Assembly (NCBI GenBank): GCA_002633025.1
Contig: NMRB01002102.1
Span: forward strand, 48,993 to 112,992
Reading direction: 5' to 3'
From: Notospermus geniculatus
Lineage: Eukaryota > Nemertea > Pilidiophora > Heteronemertea > Lineidae
Length of the DNA: 64,000 bases
A program made the translations under genes and the position numbers. The notes under the pieces are model-generated. The model saw nothing but the letters and a program-made list of their open reading frames with translations. It made no database searches and was not told where the DNA came from. Below, in pieces: positions 10,735 to 21,060 of this stretch; the stretch's first letter is position 1; each line of letters starts with the position of its first letter.

Positions 10735-10947
10735 ATGATGGAACTCGAAAAGAGGGCGAGCATGTCCCTGCCCTTCAAGATCACGCTGTCAACTATGAGG
10801 AAGATTGTGGTCACGCACCTGGGAAGCCAGCTCGATGATATACAAATGCAGAAGCTGGCTGGCTTCATGCGCCACAGGCCCACGACCCAGAAGGCGCACT
10901 ATGACATAAAGGTGGCAACTTTGGCTCAAGATCGGAAAAGCAGTTAG
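10735..10947 (+). pseudogene. Tyrosine-recombinase-like C-terminal fragment
   Basis: The frame reads LSTMRKIVVTHL, then KLAGFMRHRPTTQKAHYDI. An Arg-containing box followed by F-M-x-H-x-x-x-T-x-x-x-HY is the spacing of the second Arg box, the GH box and the nucleophilic tyrosine of tyrosine recombinases; the Gly of GH is replaced by Arg here. A better-preserved relative lies at 38725-39796. It could instead be an unrelated helical tail. Confidence 0.35.
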
Positions 10948-10949
10948 CG

Positions 10950-11850
10950 GACGCAGAATTCTTGAAAAAGAGGCATGCCTTGAAAATCGAGCCCATTATG
11001 TCTACCTACTATTGATGCTTTATGCTGACAGAACAAGTTTTTTCAGTTCAGTCACATCTGATCCATTGAGCCAGGACATATTGATCATGTATTTTCTAGT
11101 ACATGTACTGCTTGTGAAAATTGGATTGTCTGAAGATTTCCTTTTTTTCCAGCTGAACAAACCCAGTTTCTACATAAAAGTATTGACAAATATATATAGA
11201 TAATGTCATGAAAAAGGGCTGGTTTAAATCCCATTTGTTTAAAGCGAAGCAGACATACAAGGATGGCATTTCACTTCTCCGACCAATAAAAGAAGGTTGT
11301 GGGCAGAAGGGTGCTTGGAAGTTCTTTATCTTTGCAAAATATGTTCCGTTTGTTATGTTACGGCAAAATGTAATGGAACATCTCGCAGTGTTTTCGTCGT
11401 CCTGCATTTGAGTGGTGAATGTGGTCCCAGGCCCGTTCTCTTTGCACGCTACTGTGACCAGCATGGTCGGCTGGCGTTTCGTAAGCCCATGGATAGAGGA
11501 TCACACCACCACTCTTCCTTAGCCTTTTAGCCTCGGTATATATCCTGAGCAACATCTTTGTGAATAAATGTTGAGGATGTCTCCAAGATGAGGACCACTC
11601 GTGTTCCCAATATGCTTCATAAATATCAATAAAGTTCAGCAAAGACTCTCCGTAGGATAGTTCGAAAAGGCAGTAAAACTTATTACCGTGTGCAACGGGG
11701 TCCATAGCAGGAAAATCGTACAAAAATTTATTACTAAAAGTTGGTACCGGTAATAAAAATTTATAACGTGTACAATGGGCATTAAGCATGTTGTTTTCTT
11801 ATAGGAAAATTACAGACGAGCTTAGGCCAAGGAAGAAAATTGTTTCAATT
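10950..11850. other. No supported gene
   Basis: Overlapping short frames on both strands at 11096-11789 have no recognisable motifs and look like chance. Confidence 0.3.
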
Positions 11851-11861
11851 ACAACAGCAAG

Positions 11862-12330
11862 GCTGCAATAAACTTCAACGATGCCACGACCCTGAACTCA
11901 TGGACTGGGATCAATGATGGGCGATGGGGAAAAGTGGCGCTGGTCAACAATTTGATGGAAATTGATGGCCAAATGGAGAGACACAGCCGGATAAGGGAAA
12001 CGAATGTGCTGGTAATCGACGAAATAGGGATGCTGTCCAAGCAGATATTCGAGATGGCCAAGTACGTTTGTCGGAAGGTACATGGGGAGAACGTTTATTT
12101 GGTGGATTGCAGGTTATCGTAAGCAGAGATTTCAAACAGCTTGCACACGTCCCGAACTTACATGTCGAAGAAAATGGCGCTTATAGCTTTGCGTCAAATG
12201 CATTTGACATCACTTTCACACACAGGGTCAAGCTGACTCAGGAAGGAGGGGCCGAAGTGTCCGGTAATATTAGAGAGATTGGAGATCAACAGATTTGGAA
12301 AAGGACGAGTTTTTCTTTTAAATCATTGTA
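11862..12330 (+). pseudogene. PIF1-like helicase fragment
   Basis: The plus strand carries ATTLNSW, then VLVIDEIGMLSKQIFEMA (Walker B, DE), then in another frame GGLQVIVSRDFKQLAHVPNL (motif III; the usual SGDFKQLPPV is altered) and ITFTHRVKLTQ. These are PIF1-family motifs in order. A frameshift near 12095 and the missing Walker A show it is broken. PIF1-like helicases occur as cellular enzymes and inside Helitron transposons; no Rep domain is visible, so the source is open. Confidence 0.75.
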
Positions 12331-12738
12331 AACAAAATAGAAATAAATAATATACCATTTTGCATTTTACACATTTCAGGTGAGAAATGTGTGGCGCATC
12401 CGAAATACCGAACCTCCGAGATCGCTCCAAAATGGATTTGAAGCGAACAAATGCAGCAACATTGCAAGATCTGAAAGTGCCACTGTCTTTCAAATACAAA
12501 AAAAAACACAGCCTGTACGTGTACTTGACATTTTAAACATAAATGGCGTAAGTTCCCTCCCTTTTGCCGATCAACAAAACAAGGCAATCTATTTAACTCG
12601 CATCTCTTTTGGCCCAAAACTTAAATGTTCTGTTGCTGGTTTCATGATCAGAAAAAAAACTGATGCAGTGATGTGTTTTTTTATTTCTTGTACAAGAGTT
12701 TTTTATTTCATAAAATGTTTTGTATTTCTCTGTGCAAG

Positions 12739-13350
12739 GACGCTGAATTTGAAATGGAAAAGATGATGAATAGGACTCCTGATGATGCCGACCAACCAAA
12801 ACTGACACCACCCCGACCATCTTCCTCTCGGCAGTTCCTTCCACGTCGTCAGCCGCCGAGAAAAAGGGCCAAAAAGAAGGCTACCTGATGACGACAAGCA
12901 TGACAATCAGAGCACTAGCAGCTCGACAATAAAAATTTATGACCCACACAGTACATCAACACCAATTAAAAAGAAAAGATCAAGAAAGACCCGCCGGTGC
13001 CCTCCTACGCCCCCCCCCCCCCNNNNNNNCCCCCCCCCCCCCATCGCCAAGCGATTGAGGGTCGGACGACGACTGTTCATACGGGGGATCTAGTTCAGAA
13101 GAACTGTTTTCTGAAGACGCCACCACTTCACTCGTCGATGACCTAGCAGATGTCTCAGACGAAGAAGTCTTCGAGGCCTTTAGTACGTTGGACATAGAGA
13201 GCGATCCCGATGATGGAGAAATACCACCGGAGATAGACGATGTGGCAGTCTGCCGAAAATGTGAAAAGCTGCATGATGCACGTAGTGAAGGAAATGAGGG
13301 AAAAGAGACTGAATCGAGCTGTTATTCAGTATTAATTTACTGATGGGTGT
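12739..13350 (+). pseudogene. Acidic exon without a start codon, broken at an assembly gap
   Basis: After an acceptor (TTTCTCTGTGCAAG) a frame opens with DAEFEMEKMMNRTP and a basic run (PPRKRAKKKA). It shifts by one base near 12889 into DDDKHDNQSTSSS and KKKRSRKTRR, passes the poly-C/N gap, and continues in a frame rich in Asp, Glu and Ser (SSSEELFSED, DIESDPDDGEIPPE, VCRKCEKLHD). Charge blocks of this sort occur near nuclear-localisation signals of transposase-like proteins. It leads directly into the dispersed repeat at 13302. Function unknown. Confidence 0.35.
13010..13042. other. Assembly gap (7 N) flanked by poly-C
   Basis: Runs of C on both sides of seven N show a homopolymer that the assembly could not resolve. 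Length across this point is uncertain. Confidence 0.9.
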
Positions 13351-13880
13351 TGCAAGCCTGTAAATAAAACATCGCATGGGAATTGCAAGAAACGTGAATA
13401 CAACAAGCCACATTTAAGGACACATTTGCCGAATCTGCTATTACGACATGTGTACTTGGAAAATATCCAGAGATTTCTGATGAAGCTTCATTCAAAGATG
13501 CCACATTTGCAACACATCATAATATGCGAGGAAAAATATTCTTATGCCCTAGACGATTTCAAGGCGGCCACCAGGGCAAAAAGACAGGCAAAGGGAAATG
13601 TTGATATACATGTATACCATTTGTGGCAGGGGGAGGAAATTTTAAGCTCCGCGTTTGGAATGTGATTTACCCTTGTTAGAATTTATTGATTCAGCAGCTA
13701 CACCTATGGCGGCTGTTAAGTACTTCGTGGTCGAGTTTAGCCCCTCACGTGGGAAAAACGAAGTTGAAGTTGTTCCTGGAAATTGGTGGGACACTGAAGG
13801 AGTACGTTGTGTTCTATGGCCTGCCCATCTTACTCGAAGAGAGAATGTCATCAACGCTGCCAAAAATGCAGTGATTCCAA
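13302..13880 (+). repeat. Dispersed repeat, copy 2
   Basis: Near-identical to 9734-10291. It is cut at 13882 by a single N, after which the sequence is unrelated. Confidence 0.85.
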
Positions 13881-13881
13881 A
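13706..13881 (+). pseudogene. WPPY-type domain exon, copy 2, truncated by N
   Basis: Same unit as 10114-10336 but open at the position where copy 1 has TGA (here CGA). It ends at the single N at 13882 before reaching the donor, so the final KIW block is lost or unassembled. Confidence 0.5.
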
Positions 13882-13899
13882 NACAAAAACGTTGCGTTA

Positions 13900-14880
13900 T
13901 TGATCAATAATTGGCAGATTGGGTGAGATACCGGTAAGTTTATATAAATATTATATAATATGGCTCAAATAATCCAGCAAATAAGGTTGAACATCTTAAC
14001 AGGCCAAAATTCGGCCAAAATAGTCCCACGGTCGGTCACGTGGGTTTGTTGATAAACAATATGGCTGCCTTGGACTTGTGTCCGAGGTGAAATGCGCCGT
14101 ACAGTGGGCAGATAAGCAGTTCGCCTCAGGTCGTTCCGAATGGCAGTCCTCCTGACATGGTTTTCTTCCCTCCGATCAGCAGCAATTGCTTGCACAACTG
14201 GCATGAAAAACATGAAAAACATGGCTGCTTTCCTTCTGAACAGAAAAATCCTTAATCCAAGAATTGACCTCTGTACGGGGTTAACTCCTAGGGGATAACT
14301 CAACTCTAGTGCATTCTGTAATGCTTTTGGCTGACAAAATGGCTGCTTGGTCAAGTTAACTCAACTCTGGAGTAATATTTTCCTGTTAATCTGAGAATCC
14401 TTGTGAAAGTAGTGTCCTAGATACGCCTCCTTTTTGGATTGGCATGATATTGACGAATGGCGGAGTGGGGTATAGGCATTACACAACGTTCTGGTGTCCG
14501 ACATGTAAAGTTCCACTCTGCATTGGACAGTGTCATAAAGATTATTATTCTAGGGTAGATTATATTCATGACCAACAGCAGTAGACACCATACTGTGAGT
14601 AAATGCTGTGTCAGAGTTGTTCAGTAGCCACCAGTGTGAGACAATGCTGTCTTTGGAGTTGTTCAGTAGTCACAGACCACTGTCAATGAGACAAGAATAA
14701 ATCCAAGAACTATGAAAGTACATCAATCTTCAAATAACTTTCAAACAACTGGCCCCAGTGCAATAACCAAAGTCCATTCCATTCTCCACTCCCTCCCTAT
14801 ATCCCTGAGGGTGGAGAAATCTGTGACATCACATTAATGGAAAGGACAGCAAGTCACAACAACTGCACTGATCATTTTGA
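13900..14880. other. No supported gene
   Basis: The only long frame (minus strand, 13965-14354) has no motif. An imperfect repeat of a GTTGTTCAGTAG-type phrase occurs around 14610-14670. Confidence 0.3.
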
Positions 14881-14889
14881 AGAGTTCTA

Positions 14890-15290
14890 ACATGCGATCT
14901 ACCAATACAAGATATCGTTGGGTTAGTCCCACTCGTCACCCTACACCGACCATGCCCAATGTTGGTCCTCAGTTTCCTGACAACTCCCAGTACCAACCAC
15001 TACAACAGCAACAGTATCGGCCCCCAGCACCATAGACAGCAATATCCCCATGGGAAGTGTGCCTTCTGCTTCAAACCAGGTCACAGACGGCGTGAGTGTT
15101 TTTCAGTATCTTAGGCTTCAACAGATGCAGGCCAACAGTCCAGGATTAAGTGGCCCTCCTCCGCGACAACAGTTCCAGCCGCGACAATACCAGCACCCGC
15201 GGGATACTTGTTGGTCACAGGAGGATGCCAGGCAGGATAACCGTTACAGACCCGATTCAACCACCCCTAACCATTTAAACTAGTACCGTC
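14890..15290 (+). pseudogene. Retroelement gag tail with CCHC zinc knuckle
   Basis: A Gln/Pro-rich stretch (QYQPLQQQQYRPPAP) precedes KCAFCFKPGHRRREC at about 15055-15099, an exact C-x2-C-x4-H-x4-C nucleocapsid knuckle. Stops lie on both sides and a frame change separates it from a further Pro/Arg/Gln-rich stretch. It would have packaged element RNA. No protease or RT adjoins, so the element type is open. Confidence 0.6.
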
Positions 15291-15394
15291 GGAAGGCAAC
15301 CTGGTATAGACCATGTTGATTGCATTGCTACTGTGTGGGGCCGTTTGACTGCCCCAGAGTTTAATGAGTTTTAGATGGGCGAATGTCCAAAGTT

Positions 15395-16280
15395 ATATTA
15401 TGATGGTTATAGTTTAATTGAGAAATTATATTCCTGAAGTTAACCAACTTGCTAAACTGCTCAACAAAAAGCTGAAGAATACTTTCAGGAGGCGTGGATC
15501 ACCAATACAAGTATTTGCAACTGATGTAGAGCCGTAATAACTTTTCAGTGCACACTGGACTCTTTGTAGCTTGACTGAGAGAGGAATTATAGTCTGAAAC
15601 ATCAATTCTGTGAAATTGTAATACTAGTATTCGGGCTTGCAAACCTTTATTATCAGTTGATACTGCATGTTCATTTGGCCCCATCATAACTTATCATTAA
15701 TCATCACATTAATAATGAGCTTTCCAAACAGTGGTTGGCCAACCACCTTACCCGACGATGCTTTGCAAGGATGAACTTCACCTCTCCGAGTTTGGTAACA
15801 GAGTGTTCGCAGACATCCTTTGTCAACAACTGACTGGTGAGTTTTAATGAAAAATGGACTATCCAAGCAGTGGTTAGCCAACCACCTTAACCGACGATGC
15901 TTTGCAAAAGGATGACCTTCAGCTCTCCGAGTTTGGTAACAGTGTTCGCAGTCATCCTTTCTCAACAACTGAGTGGTGAGTTTTAATGAAAAATGGACTA
16001 GCCAAACAGTGGTTAACCACCTTACCCAACGATGCTTTCCAAGGATGACCTTCACCTCTCCGAGTTTGGTAACAGAGTGTTCGCAGACATCCTTTGTCAA
16101 CAACTGAGTGGCGAGTTTTAATGAAAAATGGACTACCCAAACAGGTTAGCCAACTACCATAACCGACGATCATGACGATGCTTTGCAAGGATGACCTTCA
16201 CCTCTCCGAGATTGCTCGCATACATCCATTGTCAACAACTGAGTAGTGACTTTTAATGGCGTTCTCTATGTCATGATATC
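15395..16280 (+). repeat. Dispersed repeat A, copy 1
   Basis: From ATATTATGATGGTTATAG to beyond ATGATATCTGTTGCAAAATTC this matches 26095-26960. Both copies contain a unique leader and then a tandem array of about 130-bp units. A short tail of the same family (TATGGCATGATATCCGTTG) recurs at about 48065. Confidence 0.85.
15717..16255 (+). repeat. Tandem array encoding an SGNH-hydrolase-like motif
   Basis: Four units of about 130 bp. Each reads, on the plus strand, MLCKDDLHLSEFGNRVFAD (one unit frame-broken) followed by QQLTGEF and a TAA stop. D-x-LHLSE-G-x-x-x-FA resembles block V (the catalytic Asp-His) of GDSL/SGNH hydrolases, as found in ORFs of some invertebrate transposons. Each unit is also bounded by an AACAG acceptor-like and a GTGAGT donor-like sequence. 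Minus-strand open frames across the array are a by-product of the repetition. Confidence 0.6.
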
Positions 16281-16382
16281 TGTTGCAAAATTCGATACCG
16301 GTATTGAACATGTTGTAAGTGTATATTCGGATTGGGTATACGAGGGTTTGTTTGGTAACAGAGTGTTCGCAGACATCCTTTC

Positions 16383-16648
16383 TATACCATTACCGGCGCC
16401 GTAACCCTGTTGGATTTTTGCCGGAGGTATGGAGTCCACGACAGGCTACTGTCCACCTGTGTGGGGTCTTTTACTTGCCCTGGCATAGACACTCAGGTAC
16501 AAGGGACCACGGCTTTTAGTCCCATCCGACGGACCCTGCATTAATGTTTCACAACTTTTTGTACATGTCTTCGCCCGGAGTCGAACCCGCGCCGACCCAT
16601 TGTACAGTTTGGTAGTCGAGCGCGCTAACCACTCGACCACCGGGCTTA
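16383..16648 (-). repeat. tRNA-derived SINE, minus strand
   Basis: On the minus strand, GCCCGGTGGTCGAGTGGTTA forms an A box and GGGTTCGACTCC a B box, with a long variable region as in Ser/Leu tRNAs, followed by a body that includes GGGACTAAAAGCCGTGGTCC. It interrupts a partial unit of dispersed repeat A (upstream CAGACATCCTTTC, downstream CGACTGACTGGTG), which gives its insertion point. Confidence 0.7.
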
Positions 16649-16759
16649 GACGACTGACTGGTGACTTTTACAGGAACCCTCTTCTACGACATTTGGCAGA
16701 ATACACATGTCCACGTCCATTTGGCGTACTCTTTGTGAAAAAGCATGTTAACATTTAAA

Positions 16760-17290
16760 GAATACCTCTCTCACATACTCTCTACCACTTGGGACATGCT
16801 GTGAAGACAAAACTCTGCTGCAAAAGGAAACATGGTCACCATAAATATTCTTGGATATCGTCATCTCGGTTACCAAATAATGAGCTTTCAGTGAATGAAA
16901 GGATGGCCCATGCCTATTTTTCATGTGGAATTTTGCCCGTCGTGTACCGACGTTTCTCTGCTGGTAGTGGAATCGGGTCCCTCTCTCAAAAGAAGAGGGA
17001 TCGGTTTTTGGAAGACTATTTTCAATGCACCGAAGAGGAGGAACGAGCCAGTACTGACCAGGCACTTCGGGAGGAGAAACAAGAGTCGGACAATCCTGGC
17101 TATGTGGACATAGCCACCGATGGCTGCTCGCCATGATGGCGAAAAAATGCAAAAGACACTAGCGTCGTTGCTGTTGGGTACAAAACCCACAAGGAGTCCA
17201 GTGTGAGCACATCAGAAAGAAGGATGATCCTATCACACAAAGACATGAACGATTAGGCACCGAAAGGATTCATGACAAAATTCTGTCAGA
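16760..17290 (+). pseudogene. Second uncharacterised multicopy family, fragment
   Basis: Across three frames the plus strand gives SVNERMAHAYFSCGI, YVDIATD, RKNAKDTSVVAVGYKTHK and EHIRKKDDPITQRHERLG. The order D-ARH-like box, K-x-T-x-VV-x-x-GY-x-THK, EH, TQRHE-x-x-GT matches a family I recall as high-copy in cnidarians and invertebrate deuterostomes, probably a transposon product. Frameshifts near 17135 and 17205 inactivate it. Confidence 0.55.
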
Positions 17291-17299
17291 TTTGACCAT

Positions 17300-18040
17300 A
17301 TCCAGGTATGTTGGCAGCGTCCCAGTTGGGTCATCAGATTATAGTACTTGGCGTCATCTTTTTCTTGGGAGCCTTGGCTTTCTTCGTCTTTGTCGGTTTC
17401 TCTTGTCAGATTCGACCATATCGAGTACTAGTATGTTAGCAGCGTCCCAGTTGGGTCATCGGATTGTAGTGTCATGAACGTCAGTACCATTTTCGGTGCG
17501 ACTTTACGTGTTGCACTAGTTCCAGATGATAGTTACATAGTTACTCTCTCTTGACTTGTAATCCAAAATTCATTACCCAACCTACATGTAGATACCACAT
17601 CATGTCTAAGCAGTTAGTAGCTGTATTGGTCTTTAAAAAGGCATTTAGTGTTGCTTAGTATAACTGAATCTATGCTACATGTACAATCAAACAAATCAAT
17701 CAGAGGATTAGAATTTTTTTTCTCGTCACATCTGAGTTTCATTATTTGCATATCCTGACCCACCACCTGTTTTTATGACCATCTGGGTCACCAAGTCGAT
17801 AATCTCCATTAAACATAAAACCATTGTTGTTCAACTCAACATAATACTACCGGTATTCAGAATATGTTATTCATTTTCAGCACCCTTGCAAGATCTGGTG
17901 ATTGTGCCTGATGATAACATTCCCAAAGATGTCAGTTGTCTTATGATTCTACTAATATTAGTAAGTATTGCCATTGATTTCAGTTCGTAGCAAGCAGCGG
18001 ATGTATTTTTTATGGATCAGATGTCATGCCAACTTCACAG
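17300..18040. other. No firm gene; possible exon at 17881-17960
   Basis: GTCCCAGTTGGGTCATC occurs twice (about 17320 and 17445), a short duplication. An 80-base segment at 17881-17960 has an acceptor and a GTAAGT donor and one open frame, but its phase does not fit the exon at 18485, so I do not attach it to the BEN gene. Confidence 0.3.
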
Positions 18041-18047
18041 CGACTTA

Positions 18048-18170
18048 AATAGCAGGCCTTTCCTTTTAAGGCGGGCTAAAAAGTGCATGTGCCTCGCAAA
18101 CAATAGAATTTCTATTGTTTGCGAGGCGCATGCACTTTTTCGCGCACCTTAAACGTAAAGGCCTGCTATT
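18048..18170. mobile_element. Near-palindromic MITE, 123 bp
   Basis: AATAGCAGGCCTTT at the left is mirrored at the right, and similarity continues inward through GTGCATGTGCCTCGCAAAC to a centre of AATAGAATTTCTATT. The whole folds into one hairpin. Flanking TA is consistent with a Tc1/mariner-type target but not proof. Confidence 0.7.
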
Positions 18171-19614
18171 AAATAGTAGTATACAGTGCTCATTTTGTGG
18201 TGACAGGTCCCAAATTACTGCATGTTATTTCTGAAAATATGCACCCATAATGTTAAAATTACATTTGTTTATGCATGTTGTGTCTGGTCGTGATGGGCAT
18301 GACACCATGGCTTGTTTGTCTGTTTTTGATGACGTCTTATAGTGTGTTGCACAGTGGCGCTGCTGCTGCACCTGGTATGAATGATGGGCATGTTCCTCAT
18401 TGATAGGTTCCTCATTGATATGCAACATGTCGAAGTGCGATCATTTCCCCATTTGAGCTTCAGTTTTCTGCTTTTCTTTTCCAGGTTCGGTGAACAAGCC
18501 AAGTTGCTTTCTTTGTAAAAGAAAAGATCAGATGAACGACGCTCTTGTGGAGAGGATCAATTTCGTTAAAAATGAGAACTCCACATTAAAGTAGAGAATT
18601 TTAAAATTAGAACAAGAGCTGGAAGAAGAAAAGGGTGAGTTGCTCAGCTTTGCTTAAAACTCTATTATTGGGGAAAGGGGATTAGGCTTGTTAAGTTATT
18701 TCTAAGTAATACATGTTTTTGTTCAGTTAACTGTTGGAAGTCTGGTATGTTGTTCCCATGGCACGTCTCGATTTGTAAAAGTAGTAAATAGCAAATAATA
18801 ACAGATCATATCATTTCAGGTCGTCGTAGGGCAGAACAACAGGAGGCCAGTGGCCACACGCCTTGTTCATTTCTGGGAGCACGTCCTCGGGCTGGCAGAC
18901 ATTCTCCTGCAGTGGCGGAACAGTTTGGTGTAAGTTAGAACAGCTGTTAAAATTTATATATACAGAGGGAATAAAGCCTGTATCACTGTTGTGAATTTAG
19001 TGTGGTTGATGGGAGTGATTCTTTGTATAAATGTACATGCACTGAATTTAGAGCCACTTTTTAATAAGGCCCCTGCTTTGGTGCCCTAGCCCATGTCGAT
19101 GTCATGTGTCACATCTATTCTATTGGTTTCCTTGAAAAACTGACTATGTTGGCATTAGTATGCATTGTTCTCATATTTCCCATGGACCTTTACTTTCCAG
19201 ATGACAGAATTAATGCCTGGGTCACAGGTTTACATTTACCCAGACCAGCTTGAACTAGCACGGCGGAAGGCATTCCAGGGGCCTGAAAAAAAATTGGACA
19301 GCCTTAAACTTGTCAGGGCCATCTTCGGAACTTTTTTTGGTACGAGAGAGTTGTTGAATGTCACAATCACAGAAGGTGATAGTGAGTTCAGGCTCCTGGA
19401 TCCTGTGATCACTCACACTGTGATCAGTAAGTAAACTTATCAGGATATAGTCAGTTGCTGGTATTCTGTTGCTTAAGGGAAACTGGAATGTAACTTATCT
19501 AATAATGAACAACATTTTTCATTGTTTTGTGTTGTAAGATAAAACTGCAGATCAATCACCCCAATTTCTTTAAAGTCAAGACCAAAATCGATGCTCAATG
19601 CCCAGTAAAACATG

Positions 19615-19928
19615 TAATGCTGCGTTCACACCTATTGCGCATCGAAATCGGCTTCTGTAAATCGAAATACGGAAATCGATTTGGTTTCGTCGGGTCGGGT
19701 CACACTACAAGTAAACCGATTTCGATTCAAAACAAAACGCGTCACACCCAACCCACGATAAAGTGTTTCGCGATAACTGTTTCGATTTGGCTATTTCGAT
19801 ATAAATACCGGTTTCGTTAAATCGATATAAAAGTGATATATTTCGAATTGAGTGTGACGCATTATATCGGAATAGGCCTTTATTGCGAATTCGATTCGAT
19901 AAAAAACCCTAGTGTGAACACAGCATTA
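19615..19928. mobile_element. TIR MITE in the BEN-gene intron
   Basis: TAATGCTGCGTTCACAC at the left and GTGTGAACACAGCATTA at the right are inverted with one mismatch. The interior is rich in ATCGAAATCG-type words. It lies wholly within the last intron of the BEN gene. Confidence 0.75.
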
Positions 19929-20090
19929 AACACGCGAGTGCACATTTTGATCAGGTGCGTTATTTTCAGATCTCATTTTTTGGTTTGCCTGGACGTCAGG
20001 TTTGAATGAAATTGAAACACTGAATTTTAAAATCTTTATCTTTCATGTCTTTCAGATTACTGCTGCCAAGAAGGTGACCAGCCCCGTGGC

Positions 20091-20246
20091 CAAGTTCGCA
20101 ATGCCATCTCAAAGAAGATCTCGGCAACAAGGAGTGAGAAGAAGAGGGCACCAAAGCCAAAGAAACTCCAAGTCCGCAATGCCATCTCAAAGAAGATCTC
20201 GGCAGCAAGGAGTGAGAAGGAGAGGGCACCAAAGCCAAAGAAACTT
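20091..20246 (+). repeat. 78-bp in-frame tandem duplication in the BEN gene
   Basis: Two 78-bp units (26 codons) differ at a few bases. Both keep the BEN gene frame, adding a second basic Lys/Arg/Pro block. Confidence 0.85.
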
Positions 20247-20298
20247 TAGTTGACTCTCAATATTATGGTGTATTGATTTTTTGAATTTTATATTACAG

Positions 20299-20503
20299 AC
20301 AAACTGGGCATATTTAAATAATATTTCACGGTTTATACGAGTGAATCCTCCTTATCGGAGACTACTACGGGGTCGTTTCAACGTGGAAGCCAGAGAAAAA
20401 ACTGTCTCTTGGGACTTAATGCCTCGTGAAAGCGTTCAAGATCTTTTTAATCGAAGGAGAGAGACAGATATGACGTTTCAGTTTTTTCCTTTCAACAAGC
20501 CAG
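20299..20503 (+). other. Possible isolated exon
   Basis: A segment between an acceptor (TTTATATTACAG) and a GTAAGAG donor is open throughout and reads like protein (RVNPPYRRLLRGRFN, DLFNRRRETDMTFQFFPFN). I do not recognise it. It lies 50 bases after the BEN-gene stop; it could be an alternative 3' exon or part of another gene. Confidence 0.3.
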
Positions 20504-20569
20504 GTAAGAGGAATGGACTAGAAATGCCCTGGATTTGCCCCAGCAAATCAGTGTAAAATATGGGTAATT

Positions 20570-21030
20570 CCAGTGTTTATTGCAAGGCTTGGTATTGCTG
20601 CAGCTGTATTGTACACTGGAACTACCCTTAAAATCCCCTGGCCATCCAGTACTGAATAGGCCATTGTCTTATTATGCTAATGAATAATGACCAGGGTATA
20701 CCTGGGGCAGATCCACTGTTAATTTAAATATTTCACAGAAGCACAGGAAAATCTACTCAAAATGTACACTCCTTCAAAAAGGAAATATTTAAATTGGCAG
20801 CCCAGTGTACCCTGGCATTACCCTGGATACACTGGTGATGCACTGGTATACCCTGGAAATGCACTGGGTTGAATAATTAATAGGTCAATCAAGAAATCCC
20901 TTGTACCCTGGAAATACACTGGCTAGGTACTGGAAATACTCTTTCCATACACTGGCTAACAAGCACCATTTACCCTGGCAGTGGACTGATTTTACACCTG
21001 CAATACCCTGGCTGAAGGTGTGGCAATCCT
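20570..21030. repeat. Region dense in CCCTGG / ACTGG words
   Basis: TACCCTGG, ACACTGG and GCACTGG recur at irregular 15-40 base spacing. No fixed period is evident. Confidence 0.5.
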
Positions 21031-21060
21031 GATGCAAACCTGGGATTTGCTAAATTTGCG

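Larger units (their letters stand above)
18485..20249 (+). pseudogene. BEN-domain protein gene, four exons, one in-frame stop
   Basis: Exons 18485-18634, 18820-18929, 19201-19426 and 20056-20249 all have AG/GT borders (GTGAGT, GTAAGT, GTAAGT) and their phases join without a shift. Exon 1 starts SVNKPSCFLCKRKDQ and has a coiled coil (LEQELEEEK) but contains TAG at 18592. Exon 3 (PDQLELARRKAF, LDSLKLVRAIFGTFF, LLDPVITHTVI) plus the start of exon 4 (NYCCQEGDQ, VRNAISKKI) is a BEN domain, a DNA- or protein-binding fold of chromatin repressors. The C-terminus is two 26-residue basic repeats, then TAG. The first coding exon is not identified. The stop may be a mutation, a polymorphism or a sequence error. 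Confidence 0.75.

Noticed and set aside
12980-13195. Ser-rich minus-strand ORF
   Set aside because: Antisense shadow of the acidic plus-strand exon; it also crosses the N gap.
13426-13665. Acyl-CoA synthetase-like fragment
   Set aside because: A few residues (MPHLQHIIICEEKYSY) recall that family, but no AMP-binding signature is present.
15684-16103. 139-codon minus-strand ORF across the SGNH array
   Set aside because: It stays open only because the units repeat; the plus strand carries the recognisable motif.
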